DNA of 64,000 nucleotides from Paraburkholderia fungorum (GCF_902833645.1 NZ_CADFGE010000006.1:62001-126000); one strand, 5' to 3'. Positions 1-8,905 are shown, counted from the stretch's first letter. Notes: generated from the sequence alone by a model not told the origin. Program-made: numbers and translations.

Positions 1-423
1 GCGATTACGTTCCCTGGGCTGAGGATGCGACCACACGTCGGGCATATCATTCATTCGTGCGCTGGCAATCTGCGCTGTGTCCAGCCGACTGATGAGCTCT
101 TCAGAAATCAGCATTGCTGAATGCGGCGACGATGATTTCTCGCAGTTCCTCGCGTGCTGCCACGCGTTTCGAGTTGGAACCGAAGCGGGGATCGAGGGCG
201 AGTTCAGGCTCCAGTAGAACCTGCGCGCAGAAGACACCCCATTCGTGCTCGTTCTGCAGACCCAGCCGCGCCGCGGCGCATCATAGACACGCGCAAAGTC
301 CCCGACACCTGGGCGTTCGATCTTGATCACGCGCGCGCCAGGATCCGCAAGTTGACGGGTGCAAAACGGTGCTGCAGTCGCGTGCTCGAGGGTGATGACC
401 TTCACGCCGTCCAGCGGTTTCAT
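1..423 (-). pseudogene. decayed CaiB/BaiF family III CoA-transferase (partial)
   Basis: Reading the minus strand from an ATG at 421-423 gives a normal CaiB N-terminus (MKPLDGVKVITLEH, then ADPGARVIKIERPGVGDFAR). After about 53 codons the reading jumps: the next recognisable segment (LGLQNEHEWGVFCAQVL, then DPRFGSNSKRVAAREELR) is from the C-terminal half of the family and lies in another frame. That frame hits a stop near 100, and the family sequence resumes in the first frame (ELISRLDTAQIASARMNDM, then VWSHPQ). About 140-150 central residues, including the catalytic Asp region, are missing. The remnant sits 11 bp downstream of the acyl-CoA dehydrogenase gene in the same direction, the place expected for an itaconate or mesaconate CoA-transferase. 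It runs off the left edge, so the 3' end is unseen. Two frameshifts plus an internal deletion make a functional product unlikely. Confidence 0.8.
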
Positions 424-433
424 GTCCTTCCCC

Positions 434-1594
434 TTAGAAAGAACGTGGCAGCCCGAGCAGATGCTCGGCTACGTACGAGAGAATGAGATTGGTCGAAATC
501 GGGGCGACCTGATAGAGCCGCGTCTCGCGGAATTTGCGTTCGACGTCATATTCGTTCGCAAAGCCGAAGCCGCCGTGGAACTGCAGGCATGCATTGGCCG
601 CCTCCCAGGAGGCGTCAGCCGCGAGCAGCTTGGCCATGTTGGCTTGCGCGCCGGCGGGCTGCCGGGCGTCGAAAAGCTCGCAGGCCTTGTAGCGCATCAG
701 GCTTGCCGCTTCGACGTTGACGTGCGCGCGGGCGATCGGAAACTGCACCCCCTGGTTCTGTCCGATCGGGCGCCCAAAGACGACGCGTTCCTTGACGTAC
801 TTGCAGACCTTGTCGAGGAACCAGTAGCCGTCGCCGATACACTCGGCGGCGATCAGCGTTCGCTCGGCATTCAGGCCATCAAGGATGTACCTGAAGCCCT
901 TGCCTTCCTCGCCGATGAGGTTCTCCTCAGGGATCTCGAGGTTGTCGAAAAATAGCTCGTTAGTCTCGTGATTCACCATGTTCGGAATGGGACGAACCGT
1001 CATGCCGTGGCGGATCGCCTGATGCAAGTCGACCAGAAAGATCGACATGCCTTCGGATTTCTTCGCGACCTGATCAATCGGCGTGGTCCGTGCGAGCAGA
1101 ATCATCAGGTCGGAGTGTTGAACCCGCGAGATCCAGACCTTCTGGCCATTGACAACATAACGGTCACCCTTGCGAACCGCAGTCGTCTTGAGTTTCGTGG
1201 TGTCGGTACCGGTGGTCGGTTCAGTTACGCCCATCGACTGAAGCCGCAATTTTCCGCTGGCGATTTCCGGAAGGTATTTAGCCTTTTGCTCTGCCGAACC
1301 GTGCCTGAGCAGTGTCCCCATGTTGTACATCTGCCCGTGACACGCGCCGGAATTGCCGCCGCTGCGATTGATCTCTTCCATGATCACCGAGGCTTCGGTC
1401 AGACCGAGCCCGGAGCCGCCATATTCCTGCGGAATGAGGGCCGCAAGCCAACCTGCGTCGATTAGAGCTTGCACAAAGGTTTCAGGGTAGGCGCGGTCCT
1501 CGTCGACCTTGCGGAAATACTCGGCGGGGAAGTTGGAACACAGATCGCGAACCGCTTCGCGAATGTCCTGATAGGGGTCAACGTTAGCCAGCAC
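434..1594 (-). CDS. acyl-CoA dehydrogenase, itaconate-cluster type
   Basis: 386 aa FAD-dependent acyl-CoA dehydrogenase of normal family length. The N-terminal helical domain has the IPQEYGGSGLGLTEA signature, the middle beta domain has MGVTEPTTGTDTTKL and NGQKVWISR, and the C-terminal helical domain has LQFHGGFGFANEYDVERKFRE. The start is a GTG at 1592-1594 preceded by GAGGAG. It lies 35 bp downstream of a MaoC-type hydratase gene with a LysR gene beyond, and is followed by a CaiB remnant. This set (LysR, hydratase, acyl-CoA dehydrogenase, CoA-transferase) resembles the Pseudomonas itaconate-degradation cluster, where the role of the dehydrogenase is not well defined. Membership in the dit pathway is not indicated by the sequence. 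Confidence 0.88.
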   Translation of the reverse strand: MLANVDPYQDIREAVRDLCSNFPAEYFRKVDEDRAYPETFVQALIDAGWLAALIPQEYGGSGLGLTEASVIMEEINRSGGNSGACHGQMYNMGTLLRHGSAEQKAKYLPEIASGKLRLQSMGVTEPTTGTDTTKLKTTAVRKGDRYVVNGQKVWISRVQHSDLMILLARTTPIDQVAKKSEGMSIFLVDLHQAIRHGMTVRPIPNMVNHETNELFFDNLEIPEENLIGEEGKGFRYILDGLNAERTLIAAECIGDGYWFLDKVCKYVKERVVFGRPIGQNQGVQFPIARAHVNVEAASLMRYKACELFDARQPAGAQANMAKLLAADASWEAANACLQFHGGFGFANEYDVERKFRETRLYQVAPISTNLILSYVAEHLLGLPRSF

Positions 1595-1629
1595 TTGTCT
1601 CTACTCCTCAGAGTTAATTTTTGAAATAC

Positions 1630-2490
1630 CTACGCGAGTGTCGTTAGCGTCGCCTCGGCATCGACGCACAACACGCCATCGGAATTGGCTGCCCAGAGCT
1701 TCACTTCGGTCGATCCGGGGGCACGGGCTGCGTGGATAAAAAATGGCGCGCAATCAAAGAGCGGGTTGACCGCCTTGAACGAGAACGATGCAATCGATTC
1801 GCCTGGAAGGCTGCGCCGCAGGAGATCGATCAGCAATGTCGCAGTCAGTGGGCCGTGAACGACCAGCGCCGGATAGCCTTCCTGTTCCTGGGTGTAGGTG
1901 CGGTCATAGTGAATGCGGTGGCCGTTGAAGGTATCGGCGGAGTAGCGAAAGAGGAGGACCGGGTCGGGCACGATCTCCCGTTTCCAGATGAACTCTGCCG
2001 GCGCGCTCGGGCCGGTTGCCGCGGTGTACGCCGTTGTCGCGGGCTCGCGGTACACAACGTCCTGTTCTTCGGAGATCAGCGGACCTTCGAGGTCTTCCAG
2101 TTCGTGACGCAGACGCACAAACACGAGTTTTCCGGTACGCCCTTCCTTGGCGGCGACGTCGAGAATCTGCGACGTCCGGGTGACTTCGCTGCCGACCACG
2201 AGTGGACGCGCGAACCGCACGCGGCTGCCCGCCCACATCCGTCTGGGCAGCGGTACTGGCGGCAGGAATCCACCGCGTGTCGGGTGTCCGTCCACGCCGA
2301 CCTGCGACTGCGAAACAATGTGAGGAAAAAACGCCCAGTGCCACAGCGGAGGCAACGGAGAGCCTGCAGTCGGGACGTCCTCATAGTCCAGTGTAGCGGC
2401 GAGTTGTTGCGCAAGACGTGGCGCGATGAATTCGCATTCGGCCTGTGTGCGGCCGATCCACGTGCGCAGGTAGTCGAGTTCAGCGGTCAT
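1630..2490 (-). CDS. MaoC/HTD2-type acyl-CoA hydratase (itaconyl-CoA or mesaconyl-C4-CoA hydratase-like)
   Basis: 286 aa double hot-dog protein. The N-terminal half matches the FAS1-like dehydratase domain (PLPPLWHWAFFP, then LPRRMWAGSRVRF). The C-terminal half carries the hydratase segment YSADTFNGHRIHYDRTY followed by YPALVVHGPLTATLLIDLL, with the Asp and His expected for R-hydratases. Proteins of this architecture hydrate itaconyl-CoA or mesaconyl-C4-CoA to citramalyl-CoA. It is first in a minus-strand unit with the acyl-CoA dehydrogenase and the broken CoA-transferase, and a LysR gene lies just upstream in the same direction. Substrate is inferred from context. With the CoA-transferase broken, itaconate activation would need another enzyme. 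Confidence 0.82.
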   Translation of the reverse strand: MTAELDYLRTWIGRTQAECEFIAPRLAQQLAATLDYEDVPTAGSPLPPLWHWAFFPHIVSQSQVGVDGHPTRGGFLPPVPLPRRMWAGSRVRFARPLVVGSEVTRTSQILDVAAKEGRTGKLVFVRLRHELEDLEGPLISEEQDVVYREPATTAYTAATGPSAPAEFIWKREIVPDPVLLFRYSADTFNGHRIHYDRTYTQEQEGYPALVVHGPLTATLLIDLLRRSLPGESIASFSFKAVNPLFDCAPFFIHAARAPGSTEVKLWAANSDGVLCVDAEATLTTLA

Positions 2491-2594
2491 GGGGATGTCG
2501 GGTAGCGTCGTTCACGCTAGATTGACGCATCCGCCTGTTGACTACAATTTGTGTCTGGAGAAGAGGGCTTTAAACGCAGACTAACTGTTGATAG

Positions 2595-3515
2595 TCAGGC
2601 CGGCACTGACTCACGCCCGGTTTTGCACTTCTGCGTGAGGAGGTCGACCAGTTCCCGCGCGAAAGATGGCAAGAGGTCAAGATTGCGCACGCAGATCAGC
2701 AGATTGCGCGTCGCCCAGTCGTTCTCTATTTCAACGAGCCGGATGTTCATGGTCTTCACGTAGCGCACCGCTGACGAGCGAGGCAATACGCCGATCCCGA
2801 CGTTCGCCTCGATCATTCGGCACAGTGCCTCGAAGTTGCCTACTTCGATTCGCACCTGAAGTGTCTTGTGCATATCGCTCGCCAAGCGGTTCAGAAAGGT
2901 ATGAATCGCGCTAGCGTCGGGCATTCCGACGAAGTCAAACCCGCTTGCCTCTTCAAATGGGATCGACGTCTTCCCGGCGAGGGGGTGCGCGTTCGACACC
3001 GCCAATATGAGCCGGTCTGAGCGGTACGGCAGGACTTGCAGAGACTCGGGCCTGACGTTGCCGGCGACTATTCCGAGGTCTGCCGTGCCTTCGCTGACCG
3101 CACGCACCACGTCATGGCTCAACCGCTCGCGAAGCTCGACGTTCACATCAGGATGCCCGGCGAGAAACTCACGCAGGTCGTTGGGTAGAAACTCGGTTGT
3201 AGCGGTAGTGTTCGCAAAGATCCGCACATGGCCTTTAATGCCGCGGGCGTACTCCTGCATGTCGCCGCGCAACTGCTCGAGCTGCGACAGAACCAAGCGG
3301 GCATGGTGAAGGAATGCCTGACCCGCCGGCGTGAGCGTAACGCCCTGGCTGGTCCGATACAGCAGCTTGGTCCCCATGCTTTCTTCCAGATTCTTGATGC
3401 GGGTGCTTGCTGCGGGTACTGACATATGAAACCGCTCGGCACCCCGAGTCAAGCTATCCGTCTCAGCAATACATGCGACGAGACGAAGATCAACCAGATC
3501 GAAATGCATGGCCAT
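2595..3515 (-). CDS. LysR-family transcriptional regulator
   Basis: 306 aa, the usual LysR length, if translation starts at the ATG at 3513-3515, which has GGAG about 10 nt upstream; an upstream ATG at 3563 would add 16 unusual residues. The N-terminal winged helix reads LRLVACIAETDSLTRGAERFHMSVPAASTRIKNLEE, with serine or alanine at recognition-helix positions. The C-terminal periplasmic-binding-protein-like effector domain is complete. Its position immediately upstream of the hydratase/dehydrogenase/CoA-transferase unit and in the same direction parallels ItcR of the Pseudomonas itaconate locus, so it probably controls that unit. Effector unknown. Confidence 0.88.
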   Translation of the reverse strand: MAMHFDLVDLRLVACIAETDSLTRGAERFHMSVPAASTRIKNLEESMGTKLLYRTSQGVTLTPAGQAFLHHARLVLSQLEQLRGDMQEYARGIKGHVRIFANTTATTEFLPNDLREFLAGHPDVNVELRERLSHDVVRAVSEGTADLGIVAGNVRPESLQVLPYRSDRLILAVSNAHPLAGKTSIPFEEASGFDFVGMPDASAIHTFLNRLASDMHKTLQVRIEVGNFEALCRMIEANVGIGVLPRSSAVRYVKTMNIRLVEIENDWATRNLLICVRNLDLLPSFARELVDLLTQKCKTGRESVPA

Positions 3516-3605
3516 GATACGTGCTCCGAATGAAGAGATGCCCCGTTGATCCGGTACGGCCATGACGTGGGCTGGAATTGAATGAACCGCTGTCTTGCCC
3601 GGTGT

Positions 3606-4307
3606 TCAGTTGCCTGTCGCACAATCCGCGCCGCCGACGATCTTCAGCGTATAAACCGTCGATACGCCCAACTGCTGTGGCGCGATCGGCTCGACCAGCC
3701 AGGAAGGCAACTGATTCAGGTCCAGTTCGCTCGGGCCCAATTCAAGCGAGGCATTCGCCGTCGTGATGGTCAGCGTGGGCAGCGCCGCGTGGTTGAACAC
3801 GACAAAAAACAGATCGTTATACGCCAGGCGGCCGCTGGCCGTCGTTTCCTTCGCTGGGATCACCACGCGTTTGACCCTGTCAGCGTCGACAATCCAGGCG
3901 TGCGCGCGGCCTTGCGTCTGAACCGCCAGTTGCAGCGTGCTGGCATCGATCTGCGTTAGCGCGGCTGACGACCCGCCTGCCGGGTCTGTCGGATCCTCGT
4001 CATGCAGCGATGGGTGCATGAGCTCGTCACCGGCGGGAGCGCGGATCTGGTATAGATGGCTATCCGCCTGTCCGGGCCGGCACGAGGGATAACAGCTGGC
4101 TGCGGGCACGTCGATACGCTTGACCAGATGACCGTCGCTCGAAAGCGTGGTTCGGTCGACAAACTCGTTAACTTCGTAACGGCCGGCATCGCCGGTGGTG
4201 CAACGGGCGGCTTGAGGCGACCCAGGGCTACTGACTGTGGGGGCGTCTGCATGCGCGAGCACCGTGAGCAGACACCATGCTGCCATGGCCCATTTGAGTG
4301 CTCTCAT
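3606..4307 (-). CDS. exported protein of unknown function
   Basis: 233 aa. Residues 1-21 form a clear Sec signal peptide (basic start, hydrophobic core AMAAWCLLTVLAHA, cleavage likely after HADA). The mature part has four cysteines (near C36, C73, C77 and C229), a C-terminal KIVGGADCATGN and no motif I recognise; it looks like a small beta-rich periplasmic protein. It lies 90 bp from the LysR gene and 80 bp from the ferredoxin reductase gene, all on the minus strand, but nothing ties it to either. I cannot assign a family. Confidence 0.6.
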   Translation of the reverse strand: MRALKWAMAAWCLLTVLAHADAPTVSSPGSPQAARCTTGDAGRYEVNEFVDRTTLSSDGHLVKRIDVPAASCYPSCRPGQADSHLYQIRAPAGDELMHPSLHDEDPTDPAGGSSAALTQIDASTLQLAVQTQGRAHAWIVDADRVKRVVIPAKETTASGRLAYNDLFFVVFNHAALPTLTITTANASLELGPSELDLNQLPSWLVEPIAPQQLGVSTVYTLKIVGGADCATGN

Positions 4308-4387
4308 CGACGCTCCGGCATATGACGCTGAACCACGATGTCGCTGCGCGCCCGCAACGGCCTCATCAAACCAGCTTCAGATTCAGT

Positions 4388-5626
4388 TCAGCCCGGCTCG
4401 CGTGTAGCAGCTTCGAATTCCTTCAGATCGAAACCCGGTTGGGCTGCTTGTGCGATGGTCGGCAACGCGGCGCGGGCCAGCAGTTTGCGCGATGCCATAT
4501 GGTCGCCCGGCCGGTTGCACGATTCCACTGCGATCAGGCGGCCAGAGCGGAAGCACAGCACGCTTAGTTGCCGGGCCTCGCCAGACCCCAGCAGGACCGT
4601 TTCGTCGTGGCCATCGGAGAGGCCCGCAATCTGCAGTTTCAGATCGCCCTGGTCGCTCCAGAACCACGGCAACGCGGTGTAAGTCGCAGGCTTGCCAACC
4701 AGGCGCGCCGCGACAGTGCGCGCCTGATCGACGGCATTTTGCACCGACTCCAGCCTGATCGGCGCGCCGCTCCATGCAGACGGAAAACTGACGGCGTCGC
4801 CGATGGCTGAAATCGATGGATCGCTGGTCAGCAACTGAGCGTCTACGCAGATACCGTTGTGCACGGCAAGACCCGCATCGGCGGCGAGCTCGGTGTTGGG
4901 TAGCACGCCGATGCCGTAGACCACCAGTTGCGCTGGCAAACGGCGGCCGTCGCCCGTTTCCACGGCCACCACCCGGCCGTTGTCGCCAACGAGCCGCGCG
5001 ACGGTTTGCCCAAAGTCGAACTTCACGCCCCAGCCGGCATGCGCGGAGCTGAATAGTGACGACATAGGCGTGGAGAGTGCGCGCGCCATCGGCCGCGTGC
5101 CGAGTTCGACCACGTGAACCGACAGGCCTTTGGCCGCCGCCACGGCCGCGAATTCGAGGCCGATGAAACCGGCGCCGATCACGACCACGTCGCGCGCGGC
5201 CGCCACGCGCGGCGCGAGCGCATCGGCATGCTCCAGCGTGCGGATGCCGAAGACGCCGTCGAGTTCGATTCCCTCGATGGGTGGAACACGGTTGCGTGCG
5301 CCGGTGGCGAGCACCAGGTGGTCGTACGGCACACGCTCGCCATTGGCCAGTTCCACGCGCTGCGTTTCGCGATCGATCCGCGCGACCCGCGCTTCGATCC
5401 GCTCGAGACGTTGCTGCTCGAACCATTCGTGGGTCCGAAAGCGCAGCGCAGTGGCGCCGATCTTGCCGAGCAGGTAAGCCTTCGACAGCGGGGGACGCTG
5501 GTAGGGCACACCCGGCTCGTCGCCGATCAGCGTGATGCCGCCTTCAAAACCTTCCTGCCGCAGCGAGGCCGCGGTCTGATAACCGGCCTGACCCGCACCG
5601 ACGATGACAACGTTATTCAATGACAT
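4388..5626 (-). CDS. FAD/NAD-dependent ferredoxin reductase (rhodocoxin or putidaredoxin reductase type)
   Basis: 412 aa. The FAD Rossmann motif VVIVGAGQAGYQTA is at the N-terminus, the NAD Rossmann motif VVVIGAGFIGLEFA near residue 150, and the second FAD motif (AIGDAVSF) near 280, followed by the C-terminal reductase domain. This is the standard layout of reductases that pass electrons from NADH to 2Fe-2S or 3Fe-4S ferredoxins serving P450s and Rieske oxygenases. The start at 5626 (MSLNNVVIVGAG) is chosen because longer readings in this frame add non-homologous sequence. It is the only ferredoxin reductase gene in the window, so it is the best candidate donor for the two ferredoxins at 54.1 kb and 61.8 kb. 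The MFS gene is 23 bp upstream in the same direction. Confidence 0.88.
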   Translation of the reverse strand: MSLNNVVIVGAGQAGYQTAASLRQEGFEGGITLIGDEPGVPYQRPPLSKAYLLGKIGATALRFRTHEWFEQQRLERIEARVARIDRETQRVELANGERVPYDHLVLATGARNRVPPIEGIELDGVFGIRTLEHADALAPRVAAARDVVVIGAGFIGLEFAAVAAAKGLSVHVVELGTRPMARALSTPMSSLFSSAHAGWGVKFDFGQTVARLVGDNGRVVAVETGDGRRLPAQLVVYGIGVLPNTELAADAGLAVHNGICVDAQLLTSDPSISAIGDAVSFPSAWSGAPIRLESVQNAVDQARTVAARLVGKPATYTALPWFWSDQGDLKLQIAGLSDGHDETVLLGSGEARQLSVLCFRSGRLIAVESCNRPGDHMASRKLLARAALPTIAQAAQPGFDLKEFEAATREPG

Positions 5627-5649
5627 GAGAGGATCGGGAGGTCGAGTGA

Positions 5650-6951
5650 TCAAGCCAGATTCAGCGAATCGAATTTCGGGTAACGGCCGAGCGGCAGCAG
5701 CGTGATCGCACCGAGCAGAAAAGCGGCGCCGCAGATCGCCAGCATCGTCGTGTATGAGCCGGTCACGGTGTAGATCCGGCCAAACAGCCACGGTGCCAGT
5801 GCGGATGCGATGGTGATCAGCGCGACGTGCACGCCGAACAGGCGCCCGTAGTCGCGCATGCCGAAGTAACGCGCCATCAGATACGCGGCAATGTCGAACT
5901 CGGCGCCGGCACCGAGCCCGATCAACAGCGTCGCAAGCGCGAGCGTGGCGGCGTGATCGGCGCCGGTGGTAGACAGCAGCAAACAGCCGAAAGCGGGCAT
6001 GGCCAGAGCGACGGCAGCCACCGCGGGCGCCCACAAACGATCGATCAGGTAGCCGACGAGCAGCCGGCCACCGATCAGCGAGAGTCCGAAGCTGCCGAAA
6101 ATATGACTAGCTTCGGCCGCTGAAAGGCCTTTGTCGCGCAGAAGCGGCACGGTATTGCTAACCATCGAGACGGTCGCAGCCACGACGAGTGAAAGGGCGA
6201 TGTTGAGCGTCCAGAAGCGCGCCGAACCAATCGCGTCACGGAACGCGAGCCCCGTGTGCGCCCGTACCGCCGGCGCCACGTGACCGTTCGCGGTACGCTC
6301 GCGTCGCCCCGCGGGTGCGTCTTGCCCCGCCGGCGTCTGCAACCACATCAGCACGAGCGGCAACACCAGAACCAACGGCAGCGCTGCCAGCAAAAGAAAC
6401 GCGGCTTGCCAGTTCCAGCGGCCGATCACCCACGTCACCGCCGACGGAATCAGAATTGCCGAGAGGCCTGTGCCCGATAGCATCACGGCAAGCGCCAACC
6501 CGCGATTGCGCTCGAACCACAGGTTGACCAGATGCGTCCACGTGATGTGCATCGTGCCCATGCCGGCGATCGGCAGCAGCGTGCACATCAGATAAAGCCA
6601 GCCGATCGAGTGGCCCATCACCTGCATCAGCGACATCAACGCGTAGACCACAGCGAGCCCGATCAGCGACGCGATCGTCACATGCCGCATTCCGTAGCGG
6701 TCATTGAGCCAGCCGACGATTTGCGCGCCGATCACCGCTCCACCGAACAGAAAGCTGATCGCTGGTTGCAATTCACCGCGGCTCCAGCCGAATGCATGTT
6801 GCAGTGGAATCACCAGCGAACCGAATGCATACAGCAGCGAAGCGTTGGCGGCCACGCCGAGCCCGAGCATGGCCATCAGCACGGGGCGCCAGCCGGAGCG
6901 GAATTCGGCGAGGTCGATGGCGGCGGATTGAGACGAGTCAGAGGAGGACAT
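5650..6951 (-). CDS. MFS permease, candidate diterpenoid importer (DitE-like)
   Basis: 433 aa inner-membrane transporter with about 12 hydrophobic segments. The loop between helices 2 and 3 carries an MFS signature variant (GWLNDRYGMRHVT), and a repeat of it (GYLIDRLWAPAV) lies in the second half. The start at 6951 (MSSSDSSQ) follows AAAGGA and removes a 118-residue non-homologous extension. The published dit cluster of BKME-9 includes a permease, ditE, and this is the only permease in the window, so resin-acid uptake is a reasonable inference. It is cotranscribed with the ferredoxin reductase. A near-palindrome at 7036-7060 lies upstream. Confidence 0.85.
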   Translation of the reverse strand: MSSSDSSQSAAIDLAEFRSGWRPVLMAMLGLGVAANASLLYAFGSLVIPLQHAFGWSRGELQPAISFLFGGAVIGAQIVGWLNDRYGMRHVTIASLIGLAVVYALMSLMQVMGHSIGWLYLMCTLLPIAGMGTMHITWTHLVNLWFERNRGLALAVMLSGTGLSAILIPSAVTWVIGRWNWQAAFLLLAALPLVLVLPLVLMWLQTPAGQDAPAGRRERTANGHVAPAVRAHTGLAFRDAIGSARFWTLNIALSLVVAATVSMVSNTVPLLRDKGLSAAEASHIFGSFGLSLIGGRLLVGYLIDRLWAPAVAAVALAMPAFGCLLLSTTGADHAATLALATLLIGLGAGAEFDIAAYLMARYFGMRDYGRLFGVHVALITIASALAPWLFGRIYTVTGSYTTMLAICGAAFLLGAITLLPLGRYPKFDSLNLA

Positions 6952-7035
6952 CGGCGGTTCCTTTACGGATCGGCAAGCGGCCACTGTGCGCGCAAAGCGC
7001 GCTGGAGAAGCAGTCCGCCGCTGGCGTGATATTCC

Positions 7036-7060
7036 ATATACAGAAAACAATTCTACATAT
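7036..7060. promoter_or_regulatory. AT-rich dyad upstream of MFS/reductase unit, possible operator
   Basis: Arms ATATACAGAA and TTCTACATAT are separated by 5 bases and match at 8 of 10 positions as an inverted repeat. It lies about 85 bp upstream of the MFS start codon in an otherwise GC-rich region. It does not fit the TGAACA-N13-TGTTCA motif seen elsewhere, so a different regulator is likely. Confidence 0.4.
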
Positions 7061-7138
7061 AGATTTGTCGGGATAACTCGGTAAATGCCCTGGGATGCCA
7101 CCCGATTGGCGGCGACATCGGTGTTCAGGCGAGCAGTA

Positions 7139-8329
7139 TCATTCCTTGACCAGCAGCACGCTGGCGCCAAGCGGTCCACCGCCCGCAGCGGCAATCGCCA
7201 CTTCGTGTGGCGCCACCTGGCGTTCGCCGCCCCGGTTCCATAACTGCGTGCAGGCTTCATGCACGTAGCCGAGGCCATGCGTACGTCCGCCGGACAACTG
7301 ACCACCGTTGGTGTTCAACGGCAAGGAGCCGTCACGCGCAATACGCTGGCCGCCTTCGACAAATGCGCCGCTCTCGCCGCGCGGGCACAGGCCGAGTCCT
7401 TCCATCCATAGCATCGTCAGGATCGAGAAACCGTCATAGAGCTGCGCATTGCCGACGTCTTTCGGCTTCAGATCGGTGCGCGACCACAGCATGCGTCCGA
7501 CGTCGAAGCAGGCGATCTCCGTCAACGAAATCTGATCCCACGACCACGGTTGATGCAGCGCGGAGCCGATGGCTTCGAGCCGGATCGGTGCGTTCGGTCC
7601 ATTGCGCGCAAGATCGGCGCGTGACAGCACGATGGCCGTGGACGCGTCGCAATGCACGTCGCAATCGAACATGCGCAGCGGCGTGGAGATCATGCGCGAG
7701 GCGAGGTAGTCCTCCATCGTCATTGCGTTGCGAAACACCGCCTTCGGGTTAAGCATCGCGTTGGCGCGACAGGTCAGCGGAATCTGTGCAAGTTGCTCGG
7801 GCGTCGTGCCGTATTCGTGAAAATGACGTTGCGCATACAGCGCCATCAGGTTGATGCCGGAGACGACATTGAAGGGCGTGTACCACTGCCAGAAATAGCT
7901 GCTGTCGCGACCCACCGTCTTGTTGGTGAGGGCGCTCGCAGTTTTATTTTTGAGGCGCGCGCTCGCCTCGGTAATGGTACGAAACACCAGCACGTGCTTG
8001 CACAAACCGGCGGCGATCGCCATCGCACCGTTCACCAGACCCGTGAGCGGCCCGGGCCCTTCGTAACCCGCGCCATACCAGTTCACCTTCAGGCCGAGCA
8101 CGTTCATCAGCGCATTAGGACCCACCGGCGAGAACGGGTTGCCGTTGTCGTTGTCGCCGGGCCAGCACGAAATGCCGTCGATGTCCTCGCGAGTGAGGCC
8201 CGCATCGGCAATCGCCTCGAGCGCGGCGTCCACGCTCAACTGCATCGCGGTGCGGTTCGAAGGCCGGCCCACTTCCGACTGGCCGATGCCGCTGATCGCC
8301 ACGTTCTTCTCGAAGAGGTTCTCGCTCAT
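7139..8329 (-). CDS. SCP-2-type thiolase / acyl-CoA aldolase-like protein
   Basis: 396 aa thiolase-fold protein of the lipid-transfer (SCP-x, Ltp2) branch. It has the N-terminal VAISGIGQSEVGRPS, a DGISCWPGDN segment in place of the classical thiolase active-site Cys region, and the C-terminal NTNGGQLSGGRTHGLGYVHEAC. In steroid side-chain degradation such proteins work with a DUF35 partner as retro-aldolases, not as thiolases. Here the start codon overlaps the stop of a DUF35 gene by 4 bases, so the same heteromer is likely. In a dit context it could remove a carbon unit from a CoA-activated intermediate; a thiolase of this type has been called DitF, but I do not assign the name. Confidence 0.85.
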   Translation of the reverse strand: MSENLFEKNVAISGIGQSEVGRPSNRTAMQLSVDAALEAIADAGLTREDIDGISCWPGDNDNGNPFSPVGPNALMNVLGLKVNWYGAGYEGPGPLTGLVNGAMAIAAGLCKHVLVFRTITEASARLKNKTASALTNKTVGRDSSYFWQWYTPFNVVSGINLMALYAQRHFHEYGTTPEQLAQIPLTCRANAMLNPKAVFRNAMTMEDYLASRMISTPLRMFDCDVHCDASTAIVLSRADLARNGPNAPIRLEAIGSALHQPWSWDQISLTEIACFDVGRMLWSRTDLKPKDVGNAQLYDGFSILTMLWMEGLGLCPRGESGAFVEGGQRIARDGSLPLNTNGGQLSGGRTHGLGYVHEACTQLWNRGGERQVAPHEVAIAAAGGGPLGASVLLVKE

Positions 8330-8739
8330 GCCGCGCTCCGTTCGGGATCGGCTTCGAAGAGCGGCAGCCAGACGTCTTCCTGCTGTTCAAATTTCACGCG
8401 CACGGGCATGCCGATATGCACGTCGCCGACTTCGCCGCCGACGATATTCGTTACGAAACGCAGGCCTTCACGCTCGGCGAGTTCGACGATCGCGACGACA
8501 TACGGCACCGGAAGATCGGGCAGCCATGCCTGATGATTGATCGTGAAACTCACTACCTTGCCGCGTCCCGACACCGGCTTCGCACCGACGTACGACGACG
8601 CGCAGCGCGGGCAGAGCGGCGCGGGCGGATGAAACAGATGGCGGCATGCATCGCAGTGGTAGACGTTCAGCACGCCGTGTTCACCGCCTTGCCAGAACGG
8701 CGCGGTTTCAGCAGTCAGAAGAGGGAGTTTTCTCGGCAT
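8326..8739 (-). CDS. DUF35 zinc-ribbon/OB-fold acyl-CoA binding protein
   Basis: 137 aa. An N-terminal zinc ribbon (YHCDACRHLFHPPAPLCPRC, two CxxC pairs) is followed by an OB-fold with GKVVSFTINHQAWLPDLPVPYVVAIVELAE, as expected for DUF35. Family members partner SCP-2 thiolases; here the gene overlaps the thiolase start by ATGA. The reading frame is open to 8868, but the start at 8739 (MPRKLPLLTAETAPFW) fits the family, and a promoter-like element at 8793-8824 would leave the upstream ATGs at or before the transcription start. The ribosome binding site is poor. Confidence 0.85.
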   Translation of the reverse strand: MPRKLPLLTAETAPFWQGGEHGVLNVYHCDACRHLFHPPAPLCPRCASSYVGAKPVSGRGKVVSFTINHQAWLPDLPVPYVVAIVELAEREGLRFVTNIVGGEVGDVHIGMPVRVKFEQQEDVWLPLFEADPERSAA

Positions 8740-8792
8740 GGATGCGCTTGATTTCGTATTGCCTGGCAGTTGACCGTGGGTTGATGTCGCCA

Positions 8793-8824
8793 TAATATAT
8801 GAACAGAAACGCGAAAAATGTATT
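8793..8824. promoter_or_regulatory. dyad TGAACA-N13-TGTATT with abutting -10 boxes in divergent promoter
   Basis: TGAACA at 8800-8805 and TGTATT at 8819-8824 are exactly 13 bases apart. On the minus strand TGTTCA is immediately followed by TATATT, a good -10 for the DUF35/thiolase unit. On the plus strand the right arm overlaps TATTAA (8821-8826), a possible -10 for the long operon beginning at 8906. One of eight sites with the same spacing in this window. Confidence 0.6.
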
Positions 8825-8905
8825 AAATTAGCGAGAACGGTGCAGGGTTTTCCCGCCAGGGAAATCACTCAGAAGCCCGCTCAAACACAGGAGACAGGCG
8901 TTCTT

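Noticed and set aside
114..955. Plus-strand open frames over 114-955
   Set aside because: They are antisense to the CaiB remnant and acyl-CoA dehydrogenase; composition is that of mirror frames in GC-rich DNA and no family motif appears.
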